From: Acanthosoma haemorrhoidale
Taxonomy: Eukaryota; Arthropoda; Insecta; Hemiptera; Acanthosomatidae
Assembly (NCBI GenBank): GCA_930367205.1
Contig: OV884015.1
Span: 108,316,509-108,380,508 of the forward strand
Length of the DNA stretch: 64,000 bases
Direction: 5' to 3'
Below are positions 49,235-58,890 of this stretch, one piece after another. Position 1 is the first letter of the stretch; every line of letters starts with the position of its first letter. The notes beneath the pieces were generated by a model. The model had not been told where the DNA came from. It was given only the letters and a program-made list of their open reading frames with translations, and made no database searches. The translations under genes and the position numbers were made by a program.

Positions 49235-50934
49235 ATTTCTTCTTGGCTGCCGCAATGAGAGTGAGGGTTCTCGACTTTTCCACGTTTACCGACAAGCCGC
49301 ACTCACTCAATCCCTTAACAACAGCATTGATCTGGACTTGAAGCCCTCCCGGTGTAGTAGCCAGAAGAATCAAGTCATCGGCATAGGCTAATGCACCAAT
49401 TCTTAGTCGACTCCTCGAAATTCTGAAGCCAATGGCTGGATTCATTTCTCCTATCACATGATCCATAACCATGTTAAACAATATAGAGGACAATGGATCA
49501 CCCTGTCTAACTCCTCCCCCCCCCAGGCTTAATCCTCTCAGACAGGACTCCATTTGATGATATATAGGAGACTCCATTCCTGTATATATAGTCAATGTAC
49601 CCACACATCTCGACCGGGATCCCTCTCTCCCTGAGGATATGGCGAATAGCTGGATGGCTTACGCTATCAAATGCCTTCCTAACGTCCAAGACAGCCATAC
49701 AAAGGCTACGACTTTTCCTCACGGCACACCGCAGGATCGAATCCAACAAGAAGACGTTCGCCGCGACGCCATCAAAGCCCCTCCTAAATCCATTCTGCTC
49801 CGCGACATGGCTTACGACTCCCTCCAGCCTCGCAGCAAGAACACGGTGTAGATGGCGGACTATTGCTGAAGCCACTGAGATAGGTCTGTAGTCACCCGGT
49901 CTCTTTGAATCAGGGGTTTTGGGGATCATTGTGATCCTAGCTTCTGATAGTTTAAGGGGGACACGTCCCTCAAACATCAGCAGATTCAGGATGATAGCTC
50001 TAACTCTCCAAGGAAGCGACCTCCATACAGACGGGGAAACCCTGTCTAGACCCGGAGCCGATCGAGCAGATGGACACATTGATACTGCCTCATTCTTGGT
50101 AATAGGAAACCAAATGTCCACGCCAGCGGGAACCACCCGACCGTTGACAGCAGAAACCGGACACGCCTCCGATGTCTCTTCAAGGACTGGGGCCCAATAC
50201 GAGAAGAGCTCATCATTAGTGAGCATCTCACTACGCCGATCACGATCTAAAATCCGGGAAGCCACCGCAGAACGATTAAAGCGCCACAGTCTCTGGATCT
50301 CCCGATAGGACCGCCTCCTAGAGCCATCCCCTCGTCGCCCGATGCCACCAGAAGACTCAGTAAGCGAGCAATCCGTACCGACCAATGCACGTGGAGTCAC
50401 TCCCGCAGCAAGATGAATACTTACCCACTCATCTAAAGAAGCTTCAACGGCTCGCCCAGATAGTATCTCCTCCACAACAGCCACCAGCCGATCGATACAG
50501 AGCATTGTGTGACCCTCGGTGATACTCACACAGAGTAAACGAAGCTCTTGGGCAATATCATCACGTCGAAATTGAGCCGGGCGATCAGTAGAAACATGAG
50601 GTGGGGCATCCACGGCCGCAGACGCCAGATCGCGCATAAGACGCTGATAGACAGACTTAGCCCTAACTCCTTTGATAGCGTCAAAGGATCTTGACGGAAA
50701 TACTTCATTAAGTCTTCTGCCAATATGGTCAATTATTCCCGCAGTGCGCATTCTGAACTCCTCCCTGGCGAGCAACACAATCTCTTCAATGTCCCATTTA
50801 CGCTTAACGGAAGGTATATCAATTTGAGCATTCCATTGCACCGGATGGACTTTCTTCATGTGCTGCCCAAGACCGCGGCGCGACGCGAAAGAACGGGGAC
50901 AGACATGACACTTACAATTAGGGAGCTCATCCAT
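49235..50934 (-). pseudogene. R2-type element D, ORF2 5' half: C2H2 finger, Myb, RT with YADD
   Basis: Starts at ATG 50932-50934, overlapping ORF1. A C2H2 finger (Cys9, Cys12, His25, His30) is followed by an R2-type Myb segment (KRKWDIEEIVLLAREEF, FDAIKGVR, residues about 42-95). RT follows: SAPGLDRVSPSVW, DYRPISVASAIVRHLHRVL, QNGFRRGFDGVAANVFLLD, CMAVLDVRKAFDSVSHPA, then GVRQGDPLSSILFNMVMD and AYADDLILL (YADD at 49374-49385). Only a frameshift at a run of nine C (49516-49524) breaks it, which may be a sequencing error. Coding stops near AAAKKK where R2 copy B begins; thumb and endonuclease lie beyond B. Unlike its neighbours, the RT core is complete. Confidence 0.88.
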
Positions 50935-52243
50935 GATAATCTGTCCTTTCCACCACCATCCTAAACATTCTTTGGAAGGTCAAGCACCTGGCCTGATCGT
51001 CGATGGCATGATCATGCGGCTTCCCGGCAAAACGACACGGACACCTCGCTGGCATACCCACATGAGGACAGGCTGCATATATGTGTCCACTTTCACCACA
51101 ATGTCTGCAGTGCTCCTCACGTTTACAGTGCATCTTTATGTGTCCGTAGTCCTGACATTTCCAGCACCTTGTGACACCCACAAAGTCTTTCACCCTACAG
51201 TAGTTCCATTCCATAAAGACCTTGCCCTTAGAAAGAACAAGGTCTCTCACCGCGGGGCCGACGCGAAGGACCACACTCCTGGTCTCTGAGTCTCTTCTTC
51301 CGAACTGGTGCGAGACTGGTCCCCATGTATCTCCCTCAAAAGCCGCATCGCATGCAAAATTTTGCATCTTCAAGTTAGTCAGACATTGCTCCGCATCAAC
51401 CGATCTAGGAACATCCAAGACGACAATCCTCGGCTTCACCTTACCAACTACTTTCGCCACGAGGCCAGCCCTTGCCAACGCATCAGACTCAAGAACAGTG
51501 GAGACCACAGCACCGGAAGCTAAGTTCATCCGAACAGCCTTACCTCTTGCTCTGACTCCAACTACTTGCCATCCTAACTCTGCAGGCTTTACCACCTCCT
51601 TAAGTGCTGTCTTAATAAGGTCGGCAGACTCCAGGCCAACCACATCCGGGCGCGGCTTCACCTCAACCATCTTAAATTCATTCACGGGCCGAGCGGGGGC
51701 AGACACTATGTCAGCGAAGGTCTTTCCGGGAACCGGAACACCCGGCCTCGGCGGAGAGGCCCGAACTCCAATCGCCTCTCTGGGGATCTTTACAACAGCA
51801 TCCTTAACACTTTTAAGCTCATCTTTAATCTCACTAACTGTTGAAATTAATACCTGGCACAAGTCAATTGAAGTCTCAAGCTCGGTGACTCGTTTTTGGA
51901 GCTTGACAATACATGCCGCCATATTCATACACAGAGTTGGGCATTTATCCACAATGTCAATTAGCGTTTTCATCGAGGTCTTTGACAACTTTTCGGACTT
52001 GACTAAATTGTCAGTAACTGACTCCTTAATGTGCTTGACATCCCTTAAGAACTCGAACGCCAGCTCTGGACAGTCAAGGTTGCCCTCACTGATCAAAAAC
52101 CTTGTTAATAGATCACTTACCGGATCAAGCATAGGGGACTCGGGATCGGCAATATCACCCGATGGATCCGTCATTGAAGGAATTGAGCTGGATCTCGGTC
52201 TGAGTCCAACTGGAAGCCTCGGCTTGGCGAATTTGTCACTCAT
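50927..52243 (-). CDS. element D ORF1 (gag-like, CCHC knuckles)
   Basis: Open frame of about 438 residues from ATG 52241-52243 (MSDKFAKPRLP); the open frame extends six codons further upstream but begins there with TTG. The N-terminal third is helical and leucine-rich, the middle has PGKTFADIVSAPARPV and a segment like those before knuckles in R1-group gags. The C-terminus carries CWKCQDYGHIKMHC, CRHCGESGHIYAAC and a third CPCRFAGKPHDHAIDDQARC. The stop TGA (50927-50929) lies 5 nt inside ORF2, giving an ATGGATGA overlap. R2-clade elements usually lack such an ORF. It would be an RNA-binding, particle-forming protein; intact in this copy. Confidence 0.8.
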   Translation of the reverse strand: MSDKFAKPRLPVGLRPRSSSIPSMTDPSGDIADPESPMLDPVSDLLTRFLISEGNLDCPELAFEFLRDVKHIKESVTDNLVKSEKLSKTSMKTLIDIVDKCPTLCMNMAACIVKLQKRVTELETSIDLCQVLISTVSEIKDELKSVKDAVVKIPREAIGVRASPPRPGVPVPGKTFADIVSAPARPVNEFKMVEVKPRPDVVGLESADLIKTALKEVVKPAELGWQVVGVRARGKAVRMNLASGAVVSTVLESDALARAGLVAKVVGKVKPRIVVLDVPRSVDAEQCLTNLKMQNFACDAAFEGDTWGPVSHQFGRRDSETRSVVLRVGPAVRDLVLSKGKVFMEWNYCRVKDFVGVTRCWKCQDYGHIKMHCKREEHCRHCGESGHIYAACPHVGMPARCPCRFAGKPHDHAIDDQARCLTFQRMFRMVVERTDYHG

Positions 52244-52738
52244 TCCCCCTAGATTCTCCAAAAACCAACTTTAAATTCAAATTCAGAGCAGACGGAGGGG
52301 GTCTAGACCACCGTCTCTTGATGGGATGATACGTCCTCAGTCTCTTCTGTCAATTGCCGAAAAAACGAGCTATCGGACGACGCGATCCGGAGATATTGGG
52401 AAGATAATCCCCTTACCGGAGAAAGGTCCGGTCCACGGATCTACTAGAAGGAGGCTACCAGGAACAGCAAAGACGGAACAGTTAGCAAGCACTGTCTGCC
52501 CGAACTCCAAAAATTCAAAAAAAAATACCACTCTACTGGTCACCAAAAAACACGTCCGCACGGTCAGCGGCCGAAAACCGAGTGCACCAAAAAAATGGGC
52601 GTGGCTAAAAAAAAAGGTGGGGGACGAGCGGAACTCGAATGGGGCAGCGAGCCCAAATGCACTCACGAACAAAGCGGGATTATAAATATTAACAACGGTT
52701 GTTAATAAAATAAGCGGATTATCGGAGCGGCACGGCAT
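52244..52738 (-). other. element D 5' UTR
   Basis: Non-coding leader ahead of ORF1. About 80 nt (52370-52450) match the element F 5' UTR by eye: GATCCGTGGACC, CCGGT and GGGGATTATCTTCCC keep order and spacing. No 28S sequence or HDV-like fold is found at the outer end, which abuts the F fragment at 52738, so the true 5' end may be missing. Confidence 0.55.
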
Positions 52739-53272
52739 AGGTCCTACCTCTACGAAAGTTCGGAGAAGACTCTGAAAAAATCCTGTTAGAGGCCAGTACC
52801 GCCCGCTCAAACTCCTCGAAGACTGAGGAGCCAGAGGGAAACCCTAATTCTCCCCCAACGCCCAAGGCACTTAGGGTGACGTCCCCCAAAGTAGGGACCT
52901 CACCCCCGCCACCCTCTTCGGACTCCGCCATAGGCGACTCCTATACCCTCTAAAGTCAAGAAGGCGACTGTCCGAATCAAACAACAAGAAGGTAGCCCTC
53001 CAAGCCTCCACAACACCCAAAAGTTGCCTTTCACCCCAAATTACGGGTGGAAGGAGAGGGCCCAGACCTCCGAAACTTCAGAGGTCTACACGCTCTCGCC
53101 CCCCACCGATCCTCTGAGGAAACCCGACCAAAATCGGACCACCCGATCCCGAGATACCGAGGAGATAATCCCCGGACCGGAAAACAGCTGGTCCACGGAT
53201 CCACCTGAAGGAGTCTCCCTGGATAATTGAGCTGCACACTCGCCAGAGGCAGAAGACCGAATGGACTCTTTT
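52739..53272 (-). mobile_element. element F 5' fragment
   Basis: Copy of 44316-44814: the F 5' UTR with its hairpin, then MAESEEGGGGEVPTLGD from 52931. It is cut at GGTAGGACC, where element D's leader begins. One hairpin base differs but still pairs as G-U. Confidence 0.85.
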
Positions 53273-53284
53273 GGCATTTGGCTA
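53273..53284 (-). rRNA. 12 nt of 28S flank, second copy
   Basis: Same TAGCCAAATGCC (minus) as at 44815-44826, again between the 3' end of D and the F 5' end. Confidence 0.75.
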
Positions 53285-54629
53285 TTAAGAATTTTATTGA
53301 TGATAATTTACAAACAAAACAATAGTTATACAATACAAAACATTTTAGTAAATAAAAGGTAATTTACAAACATAGTCAATGAAATACAAAATGGTTAAGC
53401 GGGGCTCCGAAAAAAGGGAGTCCTCACAGAAAAAAAACAAAAAAGAAAAAAATGAGAAAAGAAACATAAGCAGAAAAAAAATTAGTCAGATACACCAACG
53501 AATACACTATAATGACTTAACACAGCACCAGACCCCATACCATGACCCGTACAGCCATCCAGCCAAGGGCCCTCGATGAGACTCCAATCTGCTTTAGGGT
53601 TGCAGCAGTCTTGGGGCACCAGACTCCCTTATAGTTTATAACTACAGGGACAACACTACAGTGCCCCGGTCGCAACACCAAAGCGGAGGCTGCCAGACTG
53701 TAAATCTCACTTCTGCCGTAACGTCTCTTCTTGGCTAAGGATGCTGAAGCAAACCCTCCGCTACTGGATGTTATAGTAACGTCAAGGACGTAGAGACGAT
53801 CACTGGTTCCCGCAATAATATCGGGCCTAAAAAGTCCAGAACTTGTTCTTAATGTAGATTCCTGAAGGCACCTGTACCCAGTCCTTCTTAGAGAGGATAT
53901 CAGCAGCTTAACTATGGCGTGGTGCCGCAATATCCACTGCTTACTGACCAGCGTGCAGTGGTTGACTACGTTAGCTGAAGTTTCAGGTACTCCACAACCA
54001 GCCCGACATAAGGGTAGTACCTGCCTCCTTATCTTGACAGGCGGACTGCTGTCAGAAGAGCACCAGCTCTAAGTCTTACAAACTGTGTCCAGTCCCTGCC
54101 GGTTAAAGATGCCGACGCTCTAACAACCCAAGCTGTGGACGTTGGCTCGTCCACAGCCAAGGCAAGGTCTTTACCATCCATGTGCGAAACAAGGAACTGT
54201 GCATCGGAACAGGAACAAGGCGTGTCACGAGGCAACCTAGTCCATCTCCTTACAAAGAACCTCACCGACACGTCGTAATCCGAGAGAACGAGACATCTCG
54301 TTACCCCGAACGTAAGACGGTGGTAAAACCTGGGAAGAAAGAATGTTCTAAGGAGCTCCAATTTTTTTATAATGTATGCAGTGTGGGCCTCTCGGACGGA
54401 CGCCTGTCGCCCGTGGAGCCTACCACCCACGCCGCTGCTTCGGCAGGCATAAGTCGCGGGACCTGTACCAGGGCGCCGACCCCAATGGGCCCACGTCATG
54501 ACGCCCTCGCAGTCATCACATCGCCGGCAGTTCTCGGGGTGTTATCCCTATATGCCGGCGACTATGGCCCCGGACTTATCACCTTTCTTCCAGAAGGACT
54601 TTAGATATTTAACCGGCACCACGTGACGG
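53285..54629 (-). pseudogene. R2-type element D, 3' half, copy 2
   Basis: Duplicate of 44827-46489. It lacks the stretch TSFIHAPIKSGGLG to PPRPS (about 60 residues) of the thumb region and has a shorter 3' UTR. The endonuclease is better kept than in copy 1: RPDIIAG ... YVLDVTITSSS and SLAKKRRYGRSEI are intact. It shares with copy 1 the frameshift after LLTAVRLSR and the Asn in place of the CCHC His, so the two derive from one already damaged copy. Confidence 0.82.
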
Positions 54630-57447
54630 GGGTCAGTGGAGCCCGGTCGGCCGCCTTGCTTGCTTGTTCATTTTGTTGAAACGTGTCCAGCTCGTGTGAG
54701 ACCCCTGGAGCGTCCGCGTCACTATTCCTCCTAAGACCCCCGGGGAGATCCCAAAAGAGATGAGCTCCCCGTAGCTCCTAGGGGACCATACACCTCTCCA
54801 TGACAGGGTGGCAGTCGTAACCGTCACCCTGTCCGAGGGAACCCCAGCCCTGTCAGCGAGACCCGCTATCAGGCTGGGGTTGTTGGCATAATATTTCCTT
54901 TTCTTTTCGTGTGCCAAGTTCAAAGACTTGGCACCTCCGACGACTTGAGCGTCCACCACCAGAACCGCTCCACCAAGGCTCGCGACGATGTCTGGCTTCC
55001 GGAGACCCTCCTCTCTCTGCACATGCGGTACTTGCTTGACCTGCCAACCCCTAAGGGCCAGGTCAGTCGCAATGACTTTGCAGACAGCATTGTGCCGCAA
55101 CACACGTCCTCCGTGCGTGCGGTGACAATGCTGAATCACATGTGCGGCCGTCTCCTGTTCCAGACACCCCGCTCTACAGGTCGTTACCCTGTTCCTCCTT
55201 CGCTCTCCCCTGCTTGTTCTTACCCTTGTGGGTAAGGAGTTGGAGTGCACGTGTACGTATTGGACATAATCCCGGCCAGGTATTCCACTCGTGGCGTTGG
55301 AGATCCACCGAGTCGAAGCTGCGACACCCGAGGACTCCTTGAGCTCATTGCCATCTACTGAGGCGTGAAGTCTGGAGTCCCAGCACCCCTTCCTTCCGGG
55401 CCTAGGCCCGTCGGTTGGGATACGAAGCCGACTCAACATCTTCACGCCCCACTTTATCCTTCGTTGAGCCCTCTTGGAGCCCCAGGCAGCCCTCACTACT
55501 GGGCTGTCGGTGACCTCCATGCGCTTATAGCGCTTGACTATAAGCTCGGGGATCATAGTCCTTAGACTATGAATTCCGAGCCCGCCACTTCTTACTGGTG
55601 CGTGGAAATACCCTACCGATATATCCTTTGGTAGCCGAAGCCACTCGCTCACACTCCTTCTCGTTTGACGGTCGAGCTGAAGGAGTCTGCCATCTGTCAC
55701 GCTGCCCAGCACAAGGCCGTGAATCAGCCTGGGGATCAAGTAGGTCCGGAGGATCTCCAGCCGCTGTTGTGGCTTCAGGGGTTCTTTGGAAAGATTCCTC
55801 AGCAACCCCGTCAGATCCATTTCCAGCGACTGTGTCCCCTCCGGGCCCACGCTTACGCCAAGATACCTCCACTTCGCGTCCACCCCGGACTGTCGAAGTG
55901 GGGCATCCCCCAGTCTAAAAAGTGCCTCAGTCACGACCTTGGCCTTCTTTGCGTGGCCGTCCGGAATGATCGAGAGCGCGTGGCACTCCCAAGCCGGAGG
56001 CCGCGTCATGTATCTTATCTAGAGCTAACCTCATGCCCGTCTGCGACGATGACACGACGACCAAGAGCATAATGTTCTCGGCCACACCGTCTACAGGGAC
56101 GAAGGCCCACTGGCGTATGTCTAGCATACGGATCCCACCTATCCTGGCAGCCAGGATCTTGTGGAGGTGCCTCAGCGCCACAGACGCGATCGAAATCGGT
56201 CTGTACTCGCTCGAGCCCCCCGGACAGTCTGACTTCGGGACGAATACCGTATGGCATTCGTTGAGCGAAGCTGGGGTTTTCCCAGAAAGAATTATGGTGT
56301 TAAACACCAGAGCATGTATTTCTGGTGGAACAGCATTCCAAGCTCGGGCCGTTATTCCATCGGGTCCCTCTGCAGAGCGTGCCGCCACTTTCCAGGTTCC
56401 TACGTCAAGAGTGCTGATGGGGTCCATTATCGTTGCGATGTCGATGGGTTCCCCCGTCCTCCTGAGAGGCTGAGGTTCCCCAACTCCATCTGTGTTCTGC
56501 ATTAATGGGCCCCAGTACGCCTCGAGCTCGTCGAGACTATGTGCCCCCTTCGTTTGCCCTCCATCTAGCACCTCTTGCGCGGCCCTAGTGCGGTCACGCC
56601 TCCACAGTGCCTGAACTCTGGCATACTCTATCCTTCGAAGCATACGCTTCGATTTGCGGCGCGGATCTCTTCTGTCAACTCCTTGTGGCCTTGCTGGCCC
56701 GGCCGTTCTGGGTTTCGGGAAACAGTTCCCTAGCCAGTTCCCCAAGTCCACACTGACGTTGTCGAGACACCTCTGTGCGAGAGAGCGAAGCTCCTCCGCA
56801 TGGAAGCCCTCTCCAGGCACGACCGTCTGCTGCATCAGGTCTCTCACCGCATCATGCAGGCATGAGACCCATGCCGGGTTGGGGCCATCATCATGGGCCG
56901 TTGTTGTTCTGTTTGTATCCCCCTGCCCGGAAGACTCCGGGGTAGGGGGCCGCGCTCGCAACTCTATCAGAGCCTGTTCCACCCAGGCCTTATAGTCGTC
57001 ACGGCGCCTTACACCTTTGATCGACTCCAGCGTTTGGTTGGTGAACACCCTATGCAGGAACTGATTAATAAAGCGGGTGCCCTGCATCACACCTTCCGCT
57101 TCCTTTCGTGCCATAATCCGCAGCTCTTCTTCACTCCATCTGACTTTGATGGCAGGCAGGTTGACCTTTGCATTATATTCCACCTTGTGAGCCTGCCTGA
57201 AGTGGACGCCTAAACCCCTCTTAGAGGTGAAGATACGCCCACAGACTGAACACGTGACCTCCGGCGGTGCCGTACGAGACGACGCCCCGGCCGAAGGCCC
57301 CGCTAGAGCCCCTTCATCTGGAGGGACGGCCCGTGAGCCGCCCCCGGTATTCCTATGTTGGTCCTGTGTTGTGCCAGATCGATAAATTGGACACGGGATG
57401 GCAACCCGTGTCCGACATAAAGCCTCCTCCTTTGATTGCTCCCCTTC
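54630..57447 (-). pseudogene. R2 copy C ORF: C2H2 finger, Myb, RT (core deleted), CCHC, endonuclease
   Basis: R2 protein, which nicks the 28S target and primes reverse transcription there. After a TGA at 57448-57450 the frame is open but has no ATG before the finger (CSVCGRIFTSKRGLGVHFRQAH, about 57183-57250), so initiation would be non-AUG, as suspected for R2 elements. Myb follows (RWSEEELRIMARKEAEG, TLESIKGVRR). RT reads EGPDGITARAWNAVPPEI, EYRPISIASVALRHLHKIL, PVDGVAENIMLL and then joins VVVSSSQTGMRLALDKI, losing the palm with YADD. A frameshift near 56000 precedes ECHALSIIPDGHAKKAK. Thumb, CCHC (CRAGCLEQETAAHVIQHC) and KPDIVASLGG...VVDAQ are intact. Both lesions are shared with copy B. 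Confidence 0.88.
57389..57413. other. 9-bp hairpin in R2 copy C leader
   Basis: GGACACGGG and CCCGTGTCC around ATGGCAA. Copies A and B have the same hairpin with an 11-bp stem. Confidence 0.6.
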
Positions 57448-57534
57448 TCACTGAGCGGTAGGTAGGCACATGGTGGGGCTGCCACCTTTCAAGGGGCCTC
57501 CAGCAAGGGACACGCTGAAGGGTTGGGTTTGCCC

Positions 57535-57645
57535 CCACCGTTAGCCATTTCCGCAAAGCGGAAATGCCCGACTCTCACGTAGGACAAGTCCCAGACGTGG
57601 TGGTAGGAACTTGGGAGCCGGGGGTTGCCCCCTCCCAAGCGACTC

Positions 57646-57654
<9 letters not shown>
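57535..57654 (-). ncRNA. HDV-like self-cleaving ribozyme of R2, P1 from 28S
   Basis: The minus strand folds in HDV order. P1: GACTCTC (57654-57648, 28S sequence) with GAGAGTC (57576-57570). Long J1/2 holding a stacked hairpin (CTTGGGAG...CTCCCAAG). P2: CCACC (57603-57599) with GGTGG (57539-57535). P3: ACG (57598-57596) with CGT (57579-57577). P4: CATTTCCGC/GCGGAAATG (57566-57546). J4/2 is GCTAAC, with the presumed catalytic C at 57544. Predicted cleavage is just before G57654, leaving 28S bases on the R2 RNA. HDV-like ribozymes at R2 5' ends are known from other insects; activity here is inferred. Confidence 0.8.
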
Positions 57655-57734
<80 letters not shown>

Positions 57735-57786
57735 CGTCATCACCCCTTGGGGCCATTGCAATGCTTTGTTTTAATTAGACAGTCGG
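57643..57786 (-). rRNA. 28S rRNA gene fragment upstream of the R2 target
   Basis: Minus strand carries a 144-nt 28S piece: CGACTGTCTAATTAAAACAA, AGGGGTGATGACGCAATG, CCCAGTGCTCTGAATGTC, GGGTAAACGGCGGGAGTAAC and ATGACTCTCTTGAG, ending at the R2 site. A few bases differ from the highly conserved sequence (for example CAACGTG for CAAAGTG, CTTGAG for CTTAAG). Beyond 57786 the similarity stops, so this is a fragment, not an rRNA gene. Confidence 0.85.
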
Positions 57787-58029
57787 TCCGACCTTTGCAT
57801 CGTCGATCGACTTCCACAAAGCCCCCACTTATAATAACTATTTTCAATTAATAAATAATATGTAGTGATATGGCTCAGTCCATATTATAACAATTAATAT
57901 GTTAGGTAAGAATTCATTCTTATGTACAGTATTCAATCATACAATATACACATACAAATCACATCCAGGAGACCCCCTACTCCCAAAGCAATTCCAGCAG
58001 CTCCCCCCAGATCACTATCCGTCCGTTTC

Positions 58030-58290
58030 GCAATGAGGCAAAGATAAGGCAAGAGAGCCACAGACGCTCATGACATGAGTGGGACAAGAGAATGGGGTTT
58101 TTTTTAAGGGATGAGTTTGGAATATTTTTGGGTTGGTTCCATGTTCGACGGTTTGGCTGCCCCCCTAAAATATTCCGTAAGTCAAAATTGGTTTCAGTGA
58201 CTGTATGTATTTGAGAAGTGTGCTTTCTAATGTGAGGTTAAAGTTTCCGTTATGCAGACTTAGATAACAGTATCTAACAGAAGTGTAGAA
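58030..58290 (-). mobile_element. Jockey-type fragment, minus
   Basis: Minus strand has LLKYIQSLKPILTYGIF and AAKPSNM-like remains of the RT thumb, then GAGCGTCTGTGGCTCTC, which is also present in the Jockey copy near 13.8 kb. Heavily decayed. Confidence 0.55.
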
Positions 58291-58307
58291 GCAGTATTGA
58301 ATAGAAT

Positions 58308-58890
58308 GATTTTTTTTTTTTTTGTCACGGAAAGGCCTTAAAGACCACCCGAATATCATTACTTTCGGTTCGTTTCTTGTTTTTGTTTTTCCTTTCCTTC
58401 CATTTTCCCTCATTATCTCTACGTGCTTTTGTTTTCTTTCTTCTGTCCACGCGACTCCCTTTTTCCATTTTTTCTTTCCCACAAGAACCTTGATTTCCCT
58501 CAGTCTTTTCCTATATCTTTCTCCGTCCTGACAATCCTGGCCCGTTAGTCATAGTCTTTCCGTTTCTTCCTTCGTCTACTTGGTGCATCCCCTTGAGCTT
58601 TTGTATCCTCGGATTTTCTGGAATATTTCCTTGTTTAGTCTTTCCGGGGCCATTCTTACCATATGTCCGTGGAATTTCAGTCTCCTGATCCTTATGTCCG
58701 TTTCTAGGTCTTTTGTGTCTTTGTAGATTTCTTGGTTGGATCTTAGCCTGTATCCTTCTTGTGTATTTTTGGGGCCGTAGATTCTTTGGATTCTTCGTTC
58801 TATTGTCAATAGTTTCTCTAGATTGGGGAGGCATGAGGTTTCCGTCCCATATAATATTACCGGTTTAACGGCTGTGTTGTAGTGTCTTTA
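58308..58890 (-). mobile_element. LINE 3' end with RT thumb and poly(A)
   Basis: Minus strand encodes LTIERRIQRIYGPKNTQEG, RLRSNQEIYKDTKDLE, RRLKFHGHMVRMAPERL and RYRKRLREIKVLVGKKKWKK, ending at CGTGACAAAAAAAAAAAA. One in-frame stop lies between the thumb and the basic tail. Same family as 36540-36905. Confidence 0.75.

Noticed and set aside
49516..49524. The C-run frameshift in element D as programmed frameshifting
   Set aside because: It sits inside the conserved RT motif (GVRQGDPL), where a programmed site is not expected; a homopolymer error or mutation is simpler.
51222..52274. Plus-strand frame of 350 residues
   Set aside because: Shadow of element D ORF1; low-complexity Ser/Thr-rich translation without motifs.
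57643..57786. A functional 28S rRNA gene
   Set aside because: Only 144 bp match, with substitutions at positions that are highly conserved, and non-rDNA follows on both sides.
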